Origin: Lachnospiraceae bacterium UBA7050
Lineage (GTDB): Bacteria > Bacillota > Clostridia > Lachnospirales > Lachnospiraceae
DNA length: 64,000 bases
Assembly (NCBI GenBank): GCA_002493905.1
Contig: DLAJ01000028.1
Location: forward strand, 51,149 to 115,148
Direction of reading: 5' to 3'
The notes under the pieces are model-generated. The model saw nothing but the letters and a program-made list of their open reading frames with translations. It was not told the DNA's origin and made no database searches. The position numbers were made by a program, and so were the translations under genes. Every line of letters begins with the position of its first letter. The stretch's first letter is position 1. This document shows positions 25,254 through 34,139 of the stretch, piece after piece.

Positions 25254-26027
25254 ATGCCATATGATTATGAAGGATTCAAAAAGGAAATTCTAAGGCTTAC
25301 CAAGATTGATCTGAATGCATACAAAGAAAAACAGATGAAACGCCGTATTGATACGCTGATTGCAAAAAGCGGTGCAAAGGGATACGAGGAGTATGTCAAG
25401 CTGATCAATTCTGATAAACAGCGTTTTGAAGAGTTTGTCAATTATCTGACGATTAACGTATCTGAATTTTATCGGAACCCCGAACAATGGAGGATTCTTG
25501 ATCAGCAGATCATTCCTGAGCTGATTCAGAAGTTTGGAAAAAACTTAAAAATCTGGAGCGCTGCCTGCTCGACCGGCGACGAACCGTATTCGCTTGTGAT
25601 GGCGTTAAGCAGGCATCTGCCGCTAAACCAGATTCATATTTACGCGACGGATATTGATAAGCAGGTAATCGCGAAAGCGCAGGTTGGCCTGTATGTGGAA
25701 AAAAGTATTGCGGCAGTGCCGGATGATCTGAAGAAAAAATATTTTACAAAGGTAGGCCCGTCTTATCAGATATCCAATGAGATCAAGAGCCGCGTGGAAT
25801 TTAAGCAGCATAATCTGCTGCTTGACACCTACCCGCAGCAGGTACATATGATTGTCTGCCGAAACGTACTGATTTATTTTACGGATGAAGCAAAGGATGA
25901 AGTGTTCCGCAAATTTTATCTTTCTCTTGCGGCAAAAGGCGTGTTGTTTATCGGCAGCACGGAACAGATCATTGATCATAAGAGTATCGGTTTTGAACGG
26001 AAGGGTTCTTTTTTCTATGAAAAATAA
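25254..26027 (+). CDS. cheR: CheR-type chemoreceptor methyltransferase
   Basis: SAM-dependent glutamate methyltransferase of chemoreceptors, 257 residues. An N-terminal helical domain precedes NVSEFYRNPEQW, the SAM site WSAACSTGDEPYSL, IYATDIDKQVIAKA and MIVCRNVLIYFTDEAK. GGAGGG (25242-25247) fixes ATG 25254. It stands alone: no other chemotaxis gene is in the window, so its receptors are encoded elsewhere. Clostridial flagellated genomes often keep cheR apart from the main cluster. Confidence 0.93.
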   Translation: MPYDYEGFKKEILRLTKIDLNAYKEKQMKRRIDTLIAKSGAKGYEEYVKLINSDKQRFEEFVNYLTINVSEFYRNPEQWRILDQQIIPELIQKFGKNLKIWSAACSTGDEPYSLVMALSRHLPLNQIHIYATDIDKQVIAKAQVGLYVEKSIAAVPDDLKKKYFTKVGPSYQISNEIKSRVEFKQHNLLLDTYPQQVHMIVCRNVLIYFTDEAKDEVFRKFYLSLAAKGVLFIGSTEQIIDHKSIGFERKGSFFYEK

Positions 26028-26075
26028 GAAAGAGAATGCGGGATGAAACTTTTTTGATACGAATAGAACGAATAG

Positions 26076-26139
26076 AAAAAGCATATCCGGTACAGGGCGC
26101 GTGTCTGCTGTGTCTCCTGTATTTAGGATATGCTTTTTT
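26076..26139. terminator. bidirectional terminator between cheR and the convergent exonuclease gene
   Basis: AAAAAGCATATCC (26076-26088) pairs with GGATATGCTTTTT (26126-26138) over a 37-base loop. A-run and T-run on either side allow termination in both directions. Confidence 0.75.
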
Positions 26140-26176
26140 ATCGTTATGATAGGGGCAGGATCAATCTGCCTTCTGT

Positions 26177-27289
26177 TTATGTTCCGGATGCCGCCCGGAT
26201 CATGGTCTGTAGTACATGCGTTGCATAAGCAGCAAAGAAATCGCGGTCCTGCCTCCGTTCTTCAGTCAGTTCGATAAAAGAATCGCGCGAATGATAGGAG
26301 GGCTGGAAGACCGGTGTAAACAGGGGAGCCCACTGCTGCAGATACTCAGATTTTTTGCGGGTATAGCAGGTAGAGGCACTTGCCGGAACACGGTGCGCCG
26401 GATCAACAAAAGAGGATACGGATTTATGCAGCGCCGTATCTTCCGCGGGAAGATAATAGTAGTCATGGTAATTGGAATAAAAATATTTCATCTCTCCGTC
26501 GTAAAGCGGAACTTTGAGGGAAGCGCCGTGGTCCGAGGAACTGAAAAAGCATCCGTTTGCATAATTTGATACCGGAACAGGCAGCGGGGAAGGAAGCTGA
26601 AGCTTCATAACAAGCTCTGCGCGTCCGTCCTGATGGAAATCTTTGTAATAATTGGCGTTTACCTTGACGACGCGCACACCCTCCTGATACAGTCTGACAT
26701 AGGAAAGTATGGGGAGCAGGCGCACCAGCCCCTGTATATCCTCCGCGTTATGGAGCAGCAGCGCGTCATACGATTCCTCGGACGGCTCTTTGACATAATG
26801 CTGATAGACGCTGATCAGGTCGCCGCCGCTTAAGGTGTCTTCACGGTCTGTACCCAGAAAGGCTTCCAAAGTTTTTTGCTTACAGTTCGGGAGCTTTAGA
26901 AACTGTTTTAACGGACTGATGCGGAGATAGAGGTCCGTTCCTTCAAAAACGTTAAAGGAGTATGAGAGCCCATACTGTGCGCATTTTTGCTCCATATAGG
27001 GAATATCAAAGTGATTACCGTTAAAATGGACCAGAATGCGGTAAGATGCGGCAAATGAAAAAAATGCTTCAAGTACGGCGCGTTCTTCTTCCGGACGCTC
27101 GGCAAACCATTGAATCAGATAAAAGCTGCCGCGCCTGAAATAGACGCAGCCGATCAGATAAAGGCTGCTGCTTTTGGCGGTAAAACCCGTCGTTTCAATA
27201 TCGAGAAACAGGATGTCTTCTTTTTCCCCCAATTGCTCTAACGGATAAGCGGTTACAAGAGCTGGGAGTTCCCGGGTGATCGTTTTCAT
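26177..27289 (-). CDS. YprB-type ribonuclease H-like exonuclease
   Basis: Protein of 370 residues with a DEDD exonuclease fold: motif I FLDIETTGF (Asp30, Glu32), motif II HFNGNHFDIPYM and motif III LLHNAEDIQGL. It matches the YprB_RNaseH_like family. The C-terminal region (about 260-370) is variable and not recognised. GGAGG seven bases before ATG 27289 sets the start. It is transcribed away from the rnf operon and its physiological substrate is unknown. Confidence 0.85.
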   Translation of the reverse strand: MKTITRELPALVTAYPLEQLGEKEDILFLDIETTGFTAKSSSLYLIGCVYFRRGSFYLIQWFAERPEEERAVLEAFFSFAASYRILVHFNGNHFDIPYMEQKCAQYGLSYSFNVFEGTDLYLRISPLKQFLKLPNCKQKTLEAFLGTDREDTLSGGDLISVYQHYVKEPSEESYDALLLHNAEDIQGLVRLLPILSYVRLYQEGVRVVKVNANYYKDFHQDGRAELVMKLQLPSPLPVPVSNYANGCFFSSSDHGASLKVPLYDGEMKYFYSNYHDYYYLPAEDTALHKSVSSFVDPAHRVPASASTCYTRKKSEYLQQWAPLFTPVFQPSYHSRDSFIELTEERRQDRDFFAAYATHVLQTMIRAASGT

Positions 27290-27356
27290 GGCGGTACCTC
27301 CGTTATACATCATCGACAGTTTTGTACGCGCCGGATTACGGCGGAACTGTTATAAT

Positions 27357-27418
27357 AGTATAGCATATTTCTATATTTTTCAGTAGTATTTTCGACAAAA
27401 AAATAGTATATTTATAAG
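27357..27418. promoter_or_regulatory. AT-rich divergent promoter region, exonuclease gene / rnf operon
   Basis: On the minus strand an extended -10 TGCTATACT is read from 27365 to 27357, with a poor -35. On the plus strand TTCGAC (27391-27396), 16 bases and TATAAG (27413-27418) is the best candidate for rnf. The interval 27340-27420 is strongly AT-rich compared with its surroundings. Confidence 0.45.
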
Positions 27419-27454
27419 TAGGATTTCTGTATCAGAGGAAAGGGTGGGACTACT

Positions 27455-28771
27455 ATGGGTAAATTGACGTTTCACGGGGGAGTTCACCCCTATGACGGCA
27501 AGGAGCTGTCAAAGGACAAGCCGATGAAGGCGGTGCTGCCGAAGGGAGATCTGGTTTATCCTCTCAGCCAGCACATCGGCGCGCCTGCAACACCCATTGT
27601 AAAAACGGGTGATCATGTGCTGACCGGACAGAAGATCGCCGAGGCGGGCGGTTATGTGTCCGCGCCGATCTATGCGACGGTATCCGGCACGGTTAAGGCA
27701 ATTGAGCCGAGGCGGGTTGCGACCGGAGGAATGGTGGAGAGCATCATCATTGAAAATGACGGAAACTATGACGAAGTGGTTTATGAAAAGCCGGAACCGC
27801 TTTCAGAACTTTCCAAAGAAGAAATTGTTTCCCTTGTAAGGGAGGCGGGTGTTGTCGGTATGGGAGGCGCGGGATTTCCGACCCATGTCAAGCTTTCGCC
27901 GAAGGAGCCGGACAAGATTGATTTCTGCATAGTCAACTGCGCGGAGTGCGAGCCATATCTCACATCGGATTACAGGCGCATGCTTGAAGAGCCGGAGAAA
28001 GTCATCGGCGGCTTAAAAGTGATGCTTGCCCTGTTTGATCATGCAAAGGGAATTCTTGCCGTGGAGGACAATAAGCCCGACTGCATTGCAAAATTAAAGC
28101 GGCTGACGATCAACGAGCCCCGTATCATGGTAAAATCATTGAAAACCAAATATCCGCAGGGAGCCGAGCGGCAGCTCATCTATGCGTCCACGAGGCGCGC
28201 GATTGATTCCAAAAGACTGCCCGCGGATGCCGGCTGTATCGTGGACAACGTGGATACCGTTGTGGCAATTTATCAGGCGGTTGTGGAGGGAAAACCGCTG
28301 ATGCACCGCATTGTAACCGTAACCGGTGACGCAATTGCAGATCCGCGTAATTTTATTGTGCGAATCGGCACAAACTATCATGAGCTTGTGGAAGAGGCGG
28401 GCGGCTTTCAGAAAGAGCCCGTGAAGATCGTATCGGGCGGACCGATGATGGGCTTCGGCATATTTGATCTGGATATTCCGACGACCAAAACAGCGTCCGC
28501 GCTGCTGTGCATGACGCGGGATGACGTGTCAAGATGGGAGCCTTCCGCCTGCATCAATTGCGGCAGATGCGTTGAGGCATGTCCAGGACGCGTTGTGCCG
28601 AGCCATCTGGCGGATTATGCGGAGCAGGGCGATGAGGAAGCGTTTGTCTCGCACAACGGCATGGAGTGCTGCGAATGCGGCTGCTGCAGCTTTGTGTGTC
28701 CGGCGAAGCGTCCGCTGACACAGTCGATCAAATCCATGCGCAAGATGGTACTCGCAAAAAAGAAAAAATAA
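27455..28771 (+). CDS. rnfC: Rnf complex subunit C
   Basis: Peripheral NADH/FMN and Fe-S subunit of the ion-pumping ferredoxin:NAD+ oxidoreductase, 438 residues. A Rossmann-like nucleotide site (REAGVVGMGGAGFPTHVK), an SLBB-like region and two [4Fe-4S] motifs (CINCGRCVEACPG and CECGCCSFVCPAKRP) are visible. First gene of rnfC-orf-D-G-E-A-B. A ribosome-binding site (GGAAAGGGTGGG) precedes the ATG. Confidence 0.96.
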   Translation: MGKLTFHGGVHPYDGKELSKDKPMKAVLPKGDLVYPLSQHIGAPATPIVKTGDHVLTGQKIAEAGGYVSAPIYATVSGTVKAIEPRRVATGGMVESIIIENDGNYDEVVYEKPEPLSELSKEEIVSLVREAGVVGMGGAGFPTHVKLSPKEPDKIDFCIVNCAECEPYLTSDYRRMLEEPEKVIGGLKVMLALFDHAKGILAVEDNKPDCIAKLKRLTINEPRIMVKSLKTKYPQGAERQLIYASTRRAIDSKRLPADAGCIVDNVDTVVAIYQAVVEGKPLMHRIVTVTGDAIADPRNFIVRIGTNYHELVEEAGGFQKEPVKIVSGGPMMGFGIFDLDIPTTKTASALLCMTRDDVSRWEPSACINCGRCVEACPGRVVPSHLADYAEQGDEEAFVSHNGMECCECGCCSFVCPAKRPLTQSIKSMRKMVLAKKKK

Positions 28772-28831
28772 GAATTGCGGCGTACAGGAAGAGTCAGGGA
28801 CTCATGAAATTTTGGCTGAACGGAGGCTGCT

Positions 28832-29014
28832 ATGGATATTATCGTTGGAGTGATCATTGTCACCTTGGTCGGGGGCATTGCCTTTGCCTCGAGGGCAAAC
28901 TGGGACGCGCATATTGGTCATAGGTGGGGCAGAGAGAGTATGAAAGAATTGGGTATTGACGACGAACAAATGAAAAATAATCAAAAATCAGGGGAGGGAG
29001 AAAAACGTGAGTGA
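28832..29014 (+). CDS. small single-span membrane protein inside the rnf operon
   Basis: ORF of 60 residues with GGAGG (28822-28826) five bases before its ATG. Its end overlaps the GTG of rnfD by eight bases, so it is embedded in the operon. It has one hydrophobic segment (DIIVGVIIVTLVGGIAFASR) and a charged hydrophilic tail. No family is recognised with certainty; the first 20 residues recall small FeoB-associated membrane proteins, but the cysteines of that group are missing. It fills what would otherwise be a 235-base gap. A role as an accessory Rnf subunit is possible but unproven. Confidence 0.72.
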   Translation: MDIIVGVIIVTLVGGIAFASRANWDAHIGHRWGRESMKELGIDDEQMKNNQKSGEGEKRE

Positions 29015-29945
29015 TCTGATGAAAGTTTCATCTAATCCGCATGTCCGCTCAAAGGCGACGACAAGCAATATCATGCTCTGCGTGATTATCGCACTTCTGC
29101 CGGCTGCGGGATTTGGTGTCTGGCATTTCGGTTTCCGGGCTTTGATGCACATTGCCATAACCGTTGCCTCCTGCGTTTTTTTCGAGCTTTTGTATGAGCT
29201 GATGATGAAGAAAAAAGTTACGGTGCAGGACTTGTCCGCTGTTGTTACGGGGCTGCTTCTGGCGATGAACCTGCCCGTCAGCGCGCCATGGTGGATCGGC
29301 ATCGTCGGGGGTGCGTTTGCCATTATTATTGTGAAAATGCTTTTTGGCGGACTCGGGCAGAACTTTATGAATCCGGCGCTGGGGGCAAGATGCTTCCTGC
29401 TGATCTCCTTTGCCTCAGTGATGACGAATTTTGATTATGATACGGTTTCGGGACCGACGCCGCTTGCGCAGCTTCGCGCGGGCGGACTTGAGACGAATAC
29501 CGTACTGGATATGATTTTTGGAAATACGCAGGGGACGATCGGCGAGACGTCCATGGTTGCGCTCGTGATCGGCGCATGCTTCCTGATTTTAATGGGAATC
29601 ATCGATCTGCGCATACCGGGAAGCTATATCATATCGTTTGTGGCTTTTTTAGTCCTATTCGGCGAGAATCATCTGGATATGGGTTACATATCGGCACAGG
29701 TCGCGGGAGGCGGTCTGATGCTCGGCGCCTTTTTCATGGCGACGGATTACGTGACAAGACCAATCACGAAAAAAGGACAATATGTCTACGGCATTTTTCT
29801 TGGCGTCATGACGGGAATCTTCCGGTTATTCGGTGCGTCGCCGGAGGGCGTTTCCTATGCGATCATACTCGGAAACCTGCTTGTGCCGCTGATTGAAAAG
29901 ATCACGATGCCTAAGCCCTTCGGGAGGGGAGGTGAGCGTGCGTGA
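29007..29945 (+). CDS. rnfD: Rnf complex subunit D
   Basis: Membrane subunit of 312 residues with multiple TM segments and a covalently bound FMN. The flavinylation site is the threonine in VSGPTPLAQ (family pattern S/D-G-x-T). It starts with GTG 29007 after GGGAGGG and overlaps the small upstream ORF; its own stop overlaps the rnfG start. Confidence 0.95.
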   Translation: MSDLMKVSSNPHVRSKATTSNIMLCVIIALLPAAGFGVWHFGFRALMHIAITVASCVFFELLYELMMKKKVTVQDLSAVVTGLLLAMNLPVSAPWWIGIVGGAFAIIIVKMLFGGLGQNFMNPALGARCFLLISFASVMTNFDYDTVSGPTPLAQLRAGGLETNTVLDMIFGNTQGTIGETSMVALVIGACFLILMGIIDLRIPGSYIISFVAFLVLFGENHLDMGYISAQVAGGGLMLGAFFMATDYVTRPITKKGQYVYGIFLGVMTGIFRLFGASPEGVSYAIILGNLLVPLIEKITMPKPFGRGGERA

Positions 29946-30616
29946 AAGAGATGTTCAAAAATACACTTGTTCTCTTTGTGATTACCCTGATCGCAGGCAT
30001 TTCTTTAAGCCTCGTCTATTCCGTGACAAAGGAACCGATCCGTGAACAGGAAGAGGCAAAGAAACAAAAAGCATATCAGACGGTGTTTGAGGACGCCGAA
30101 CATTTTGTGGAAGAAGAAAATTTCGACCCGGAGGCGGCGACGGCGCTGCTCCACAGGGCGAATAAAGGGGAGTTCGAAAATGATGAGATTCAGATGCTGA
30201 CCGCCGCTGTCAACGAGAGCGGGGAAACAATCGGGAATGTGGTCACGGTGACGACGCATGCCGGTTTTGGAGGCGATATTACATTTGCGATGGGAGTACG
30301 GTCGGACGGGACGCTCACAGGCGTTTCCATCACTGCAATTTCAGAGACACCGGGGTTAGGCATGCGCGCGTCCGAGGTGCTTTCACCGCAGTTTACGGAA
30401 AAACCGACGGATACCCGTTTTGTCGTAACGAAGGCAGGCGCTGCCTATCCGTTTGAGATTGACGCCATCAGCAGCGCAACGATCACTTCACAGGCGTTAA
30501 CGGATGCGGTCAATGCGGGACTTGCTTTTTTACAGGCATGGGGGAATCTGACGGCGGAGCCGGAAATGGAAGGCGGCGTCGAGCTTGATCTGGGAGGAGG
30601 TGCGGATTATGAGTAA
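29942..30616 (+). CDS. rnfG: Rnf complex subunit G
   Basis: Protein of 224 residues with one N-terminal TM (about 7-27) and an extracytoplasmic FMN-binding domain. FMN is attached to the threonine in SSATITSQAL, the standard ApbE target. GTG start in a four-base overlap with the rnfD stop (GTGA). Confidence 0.94.
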   Translation: MKEMFKNTLVLFVITLIAGISLSLVYSVTKEPIREQEEAKKQKAYQTVFEDAEHFVEEENFDPEAATALLHRANKGEFENDEIQMLTAAVNESGETIGNVVTVTTHAGFGGDITFAMGVRSDGTLTGVSITAISETPGLGMRASEVLSPQFTEKPTDTRFVVTKAGAAYPFEIDAISSATITSQALTDAVNAGLAFLQAWGNLTAEPEMEGGVELDLGGGADYE

Positions 30617-31526
30617 GGCTCTGGAACGAATCTACAACGGCTTGATCAAGGAGAATCCGACCTTTGTGCTGACGCTCGGCATGTGTCCTACGCTTGCCGT
30701 GACGACCTCGGCGATCAATGGCGCCGGCATGGGACTTTCCACGATGGTTGTTCTTGTGTTAAGCAACGTCTTTATCTCGATGCTGCGCAGGGTGATTCCC
30801 GATAAAGTACGGATTCCGGCGTTTATCGTTATCATCGCCTCGTTTGTGACGATCGTGCAGTTATTACTGCAGGGCTATGTCCCGTCGCTATACGAGAGCC
30901 TTGGCATTTACATACCGCTGATTGTGGTAAACTGTATTATTTTAGGGCGGGCGGAAGCATATGCGTACAGCAATCCAGTCATCCCTTCTCTGTTTGACGG
31001 TCTTGGGATGGGGCTGGGCTTTACCGTTGCCCTGACGTTGATCGGCGCATGCAGGGAGCTGCTTGGCGCAGGACAATTGTTCGGATTTCAGATTTTAGGC
31101 GCGGATAATGTATTCTATCAGAACGCGTCGTTGAGACCGCTTGCCATGTTCCTTGGGGAATATACGAATATCAGTATCTTTATTATGGCGCCGGGAGCGT
31201 TCTTTGTCCTTGCATTTATCATTGCGGCGATGAACCGCATCCGCCGCTCGGCAGCCAAAAAGGGAAAGCAGATTGCACCCGCATCAGACTGCACGGGCTG
31301 CATGGGAAAGAACTGTGCGGAATGTGCAGGCGGCTCTAAAGAAGGGGCATCTGATCAGAAGCAGGAGGAGCGCATTTCAAAGGACAGTGGAAGCGCTGCA
31401 GATGAAGAGACTGCATCGAAGGACGGCGGAAGCGCTGCAGATGAAGAGACTGCATCGAAGGACAGCGGAAGCGATGCAAAGCCGGAGGAAGCAGCGAAAA
31501 ATGGAGAGGGGGAGAGCGCCACATGA
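30609..31526 (+). CDS. rnfE: Rnf complex subunit E with Cys-rich, repeat-containing C-terminal tail
   Basis: Membrane subunit (residues about 1-212, six TM) of Rnf that is homologous to RnfA. Unlike typical RnfE it continues to 305 residues: first a cysteine cluster C-x2-C-x4-C-x2-C (Cys228, 231, 236, 239), then an acidic tail with a 13-residue tandem repeat (KDSGSAADEETAS). GGGAGGAGG (30592-30600) fixes ATG 30609, which overlaps the rnfG stop by eight bases. The tail is probably cytoplasmic and could hold a metal or Fe-S centre (inference). Confidence 0.93.
   Translation: MSKALERIYNGLIKENPTFVLTLGMCPTLAVTTSAINGAGMGLSTMVVLVLSNVFISMLRRVIPDKVRIPAFIVIIASFVTIVQLLLQGYVPSLYESLGIYIPLIVVNCIILGRAEAYAYSNPVIPSLFDGLGMGLGFTVALTLIGACRELLGAGQLFGFQILGADNVFYQNASLRPLAMFLGEYTNISIFIMAPGAFFVLAFIIAAMNRIRRSAAKKGKQIAPASDCTGCMGKNCAECAGGSKEGASDQKQEERISKDSGSAADEETASKDGGSAADEETASKDSGSDAKPEEAAKNGEGESAT
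31380..31478 (+). repeat. 39-bp tandem repeat in the rnfE tail
   Basis: Two full units (31380-31418, 31419-31457) and a partial third (31458-31478). The units differ at a few positions only. Each encodes 13 acidic/small residues, so copy-number changes would keep the frame. Confidence 0.85.
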
Positions 31527-32098
31527 AAACATTACTGATTATTGCGGTTGCATCCGCACTTGTCAATAACGTGGTATTAAGTCAGTTTTTGGGACTGTGT
31601 CCGTTTCTGGGCGTGTCCAAAAAGGTAAAGACGGCAGCGGGCATGGGTGCGGCAGTTGTTTTTGTCATCACCCTTGCTTCTGCGGTTGCGGCTGTTATCT
31701 ATCAGTTTGTATTAGCGCCGAACGGACTCGCTTATCTGGAGACGATCGTATTTATTCTGGTGATCGCTGCGCTGGTACAGTTTGTAGAAATGTTCCTCAA
31801 AAAATATATGAAATCGCTCTATCAGTCGCTTGGTGTTTACCTGCCCCTCATTACGACGAACTGCGCCGTGCTTGGCGTAGCGTTGACGAATGTGCAGAAG
31901 TCGTATGACATATTGACCAGCGTGGTTAATGGCTTTGCAACAGCAGCGGGATTTACGATCTCAATCGTAATTCTTGCCGGAATCCGGGAGAAAACAGAGC
32001 ACAATGACGTGCCGGAGTCGTTTCGGGGGATGCCGATTACGATGATCACAGCCGGATTAATGGCGATTGCTTTCTGCGGTTTTTCAGGATTACTTTGA
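31523..32098 (+). CDS. rnfA: Rnf complex subunit A
   Basis: Six-TM membrane subunit of 191 residues with the signatures NNVVLSQFLGLCPFLGVSKK and LGVYLPLITTNCAVLGV. With RnfE it forms the core that in known Rnf structures binds a [2Fe-2S] cluster between the two subunits through Cys in these segments. ATGA overlap with rnfE. Confidence 0.96.
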   Translation: MKTLLIIAVASALVNNVVLSQFLGLCPFLGVSKKVKTAAGMGAAVVFVITLASAVAAVIYQFVLAPNGLAYLETIVFILVIAALVQFVEMFLKKYMKSLYQSLGVYLPLITTNCAVLGVALTNVQKSYDILTSVVNGFATAAGFTISIVILAGIREKTEHNDVPESFRGMPITMITAGLMAIAFCGFSGLL

Positions 32099-32117
32099 AA
32101 GGAGTAGGGGGATCAAC

Positions 32118-32912
32118 ATGGATGCGATTATCATGGCGACTGCCCTTGTGGGCGGGATTGGATTGTTCATTGGTCTGTTTCTCGGCATTGCAGGCATCCG
32201 GTTTCAGGTGAAAACGGATGAGAAGGAGGAGGCTGTTCTGGCGGCGCTTCCGGGGAATAACTGCGGCGGCTGCGGCTACCCGGGCTGTTCGGGTCTGGCT
32301 GCGGCGATCGCAAAGGGAGAGGCGGCAGTGAATACCTGTCCCGTAGGAGGAGAGGAAGTCGGGAAAAAGATTGCAGAGATCATGGGAGTGGAAGCTGGGG
32401 AAAGCGTCCGCATGGCAGCGTATGTGAAATGTGCGGGAACCTGTGATAAGACGGCGGTGGACTATGAGTACCATGGCGTTGAGGACTGTAATATGCTTAC
32501 TTTTATGCCGAACGGCGGACCGAAGTCCTGTAATTACGGCTGTCTTGGATACGGTTCCTGCGTAAAAGCCTGTCCTTTTGACGCGATTCATTTAGAAAAC
32601 GGTGTAGCGGTTGTGGACAGGGAGAAATGTAAAGCCTGCGGCAAGTGTGTTGCGGCATGTCCGAAGAAGCTGATCGAACTGATACCGTATGACGCGCCTT
32701 ACATGGTATCCTGCAGTTCTAAGGATAAAGGACCGCTTACAATGAAGGTTTGTCAGGCAGGCTGTATCGGCTGCGGGCTTTGCGCAAGAAACTGTCCGTC
32801 GGGTGCGATTACGCTTGAGAATAATATTGCGCATATCGATCAGTCAAAATGTACGGGCTGCGGTTTGTGCAAAGAAAAATGTCCGAAGAAAATCATTTTG
32901 GAAGTCCGCTGA
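32118..32912 (+). CDS. rnfB: Rnf complex subunit B, polyferredoxin
   Basis: Entry point for electrons from ferredoxin, 264 residues. One N-terminal TM, the Fes-type four-Cys domain (NNCGGCGYPGCSGL, later NTCPVGG), then ferredoxin-like clusters: CLGYGSCVKACPF, CKACGKCVAACPKK, CIGCGLCARNCPS and CTGCGLCKEKCPKK. ATG 32118 follows GGAGTAGGGG. Last gene of the operon; the convergent apbE begins 17 bases beyond its stop. Confidence 0.96.
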   Translation: MDAIIMATALVGGIGLFIGLFLGIAGIRFQVKTDEKEEAVLAALPGNNCGGCGYPGCSGLAAAIAKGEAAVNTCPVGGEEVGKKIAEIMGVEAGESVRMAAYVKCAGTCDKTAVDYEYHGVEDCNMLTFMPNGGPKSCNYGCLGYGSCVKACPFDAIHLENGVAVVDREKCKACGKCVAACPKKLIELIPYDAPYMVSCSSKDKGPLTMKVCQAGCIGCGLCARNCPSGAITLENNIAHIDQSKCTGCGLCKEKCPKKIILEVR

Positions 32913-32929
32913 AGGCTCATGCCGGACCG

Positions 32930-34030
32930 TTATTGGAGTCCGCTCGAATAGTGAAGTTCATAATCGTCGGTGATAAAAAGCGCTTCCGTATCTGCAAGCG
33001 ACTCGATCAGTTCCATACCGTCGGATAAGCCAAGGACAAAACAGGCGGTGCTGAGCGCATCGGCGTCTGTAGAAGAATTTGTGACAATGGTAACGGATAA
33101 AAGCCCGTTTTCTACAGGGTATCCTGTTTGTGGATGAAGAATATGATGATAACGAACCCCGTCCGCTTCGACAAAGCGTTCGTAAACGCCGGAGGTGACG
33201 ACGCTCTGACCGCGGACGGGAAGCGTTGTGATGATGTCTCCGGTACCGCCGAACGGATACTGGATGCCGACACGGTAAGGACTGTTATCCGGTTTGCTGC
33301 CGATTAGGAGCGTGTTGCCCCCGAGATTGATAATAGCGCTTGTGACCTGTTTAGAGACAAGATATTCCCGGATCTGATCGGCGATAAAGCCCTTGGCGAT
33401 AAAGCCTAAGTCGACTGCAGCATCAGGGTCCGTCAGCATAACGGTTCCAGCCTCTTCGTCGATGACGATGGAGCGGTAGTCAACATGGGCGCATGCTTCG
33501 GCGAGCGTATCTGCGTCAGGCGGAATCGTCAAAGCTGCCGGATTGTGTTCTGCCTGTGCATCCGGGTCTGCAGCGGCGTCATCTGCTGTTTGCGCATCCG
33601 AATCTGCAGAATTGTCCCCAAATCCCCATAATGTAAGGAGCGGCGTGATAGTCGGATCGACAAGCCCGTCTGTCAGGGCGGCATAGGAGCATGCGGTCTG
33701 AATCAGGGAAAGCGTTTCATGGTGAACAGCAACAGGAGTGCCGGCCGCTTTGTTGATACGAGCAATGTCGCTGTCTTCGGCTGTGCGGTCAAACATGGCA
33801 TCATAGCGTTCACAGATGGCGAAAACATCTTCAAATAATGGCGACAGCGTTTCACTTTCCCCATACAGTGTAACGGTGATCACGGTATCAAAGTAAAATC
33901 CCGTCTTTATGACGGGTTCTTTTTTTTGCCCGCAGGATGACAGACAGAGCAGGGCGGATAAGAGGAGCAGACAGAGCGGGACTCTGTCTTGAAATAGAAA
34001 TAAAATCCATTGTCTGAATGATTGTCTCAT
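32930..34030 (-). CDS. apbE: FAD:protein FMN transferase lipoprotein
   Basis: Attaches FMN through a phosphodiester to threonine of RnfD/RnfG-type proteins outside the membrane. 366 residues: lipoprotein signal with lipobox LSSC (Cys33), then the ApbE domain (DTVITVTLYG, DLGFIAKGFIADQIREYL, INLGGNTLLIG, TSGVYERFVEADG and the late metal-site region TDADALSTACFVLG). An Ala/Asp-rich insertion of about 25 residues lies near 150-175. GAGG before ATG 34030 sets the start over an upstream TTG. It sits tail-to-tail with rnfB, which encodes part of its presumed target complex. Confidence 0.95.
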   Translation of the reverse strand: MRQSFRQWILFLFQDRVPLCLLLLSALLCLSSCGQKKEPVIKTGFYFDTVITVTLYGESETLSPLFEDVFAICERYDAMFDRTAEDSDIARINKAAGTPVAVHHETLSLIQTACSYAALTDGLVDPTITPLLTLWGFGDNSADSDAQTADDAAADPDAQAEHNPAALTIPPDADTLAEACAHVDYRSIVIDEEAGTVMLTDPDAAVDLGFIAKGFIADQIREYLVSKQVTSAIINLGGNTLLIGSKPDNSPYRVGIQYPFGGTGDIITTLPVRGQSVVTSGVYERFVEADGVRYHHILHPQTGYPVENGLLSVTIVTNSSTDADALSTACFVLGLSDGMELIESLADTEALFITDDYELHYSSGLQ

Positions 34031-34050
34031 AGGAAAACCTCTGCTATAAT
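34022..34050 (+). promoter_or_regulatory. promoter for the GH25-like gene
   Basis: TTGTCT (34022-34027), a 17-base spacer and TATAAT (34045-34050) with TGC before it. The promoter overlaps the first codons of the divergent apbE. Confidence 0.7.
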
Positions 34051-34139
34051 AGGAATAGCCTGTGATCAATTTATCATAAGGAAAAGCAGGCAAAAGCGAA
34101 GCTTTTAACCATCATAGCAGAAGAAGGAGAAAAGTACAA

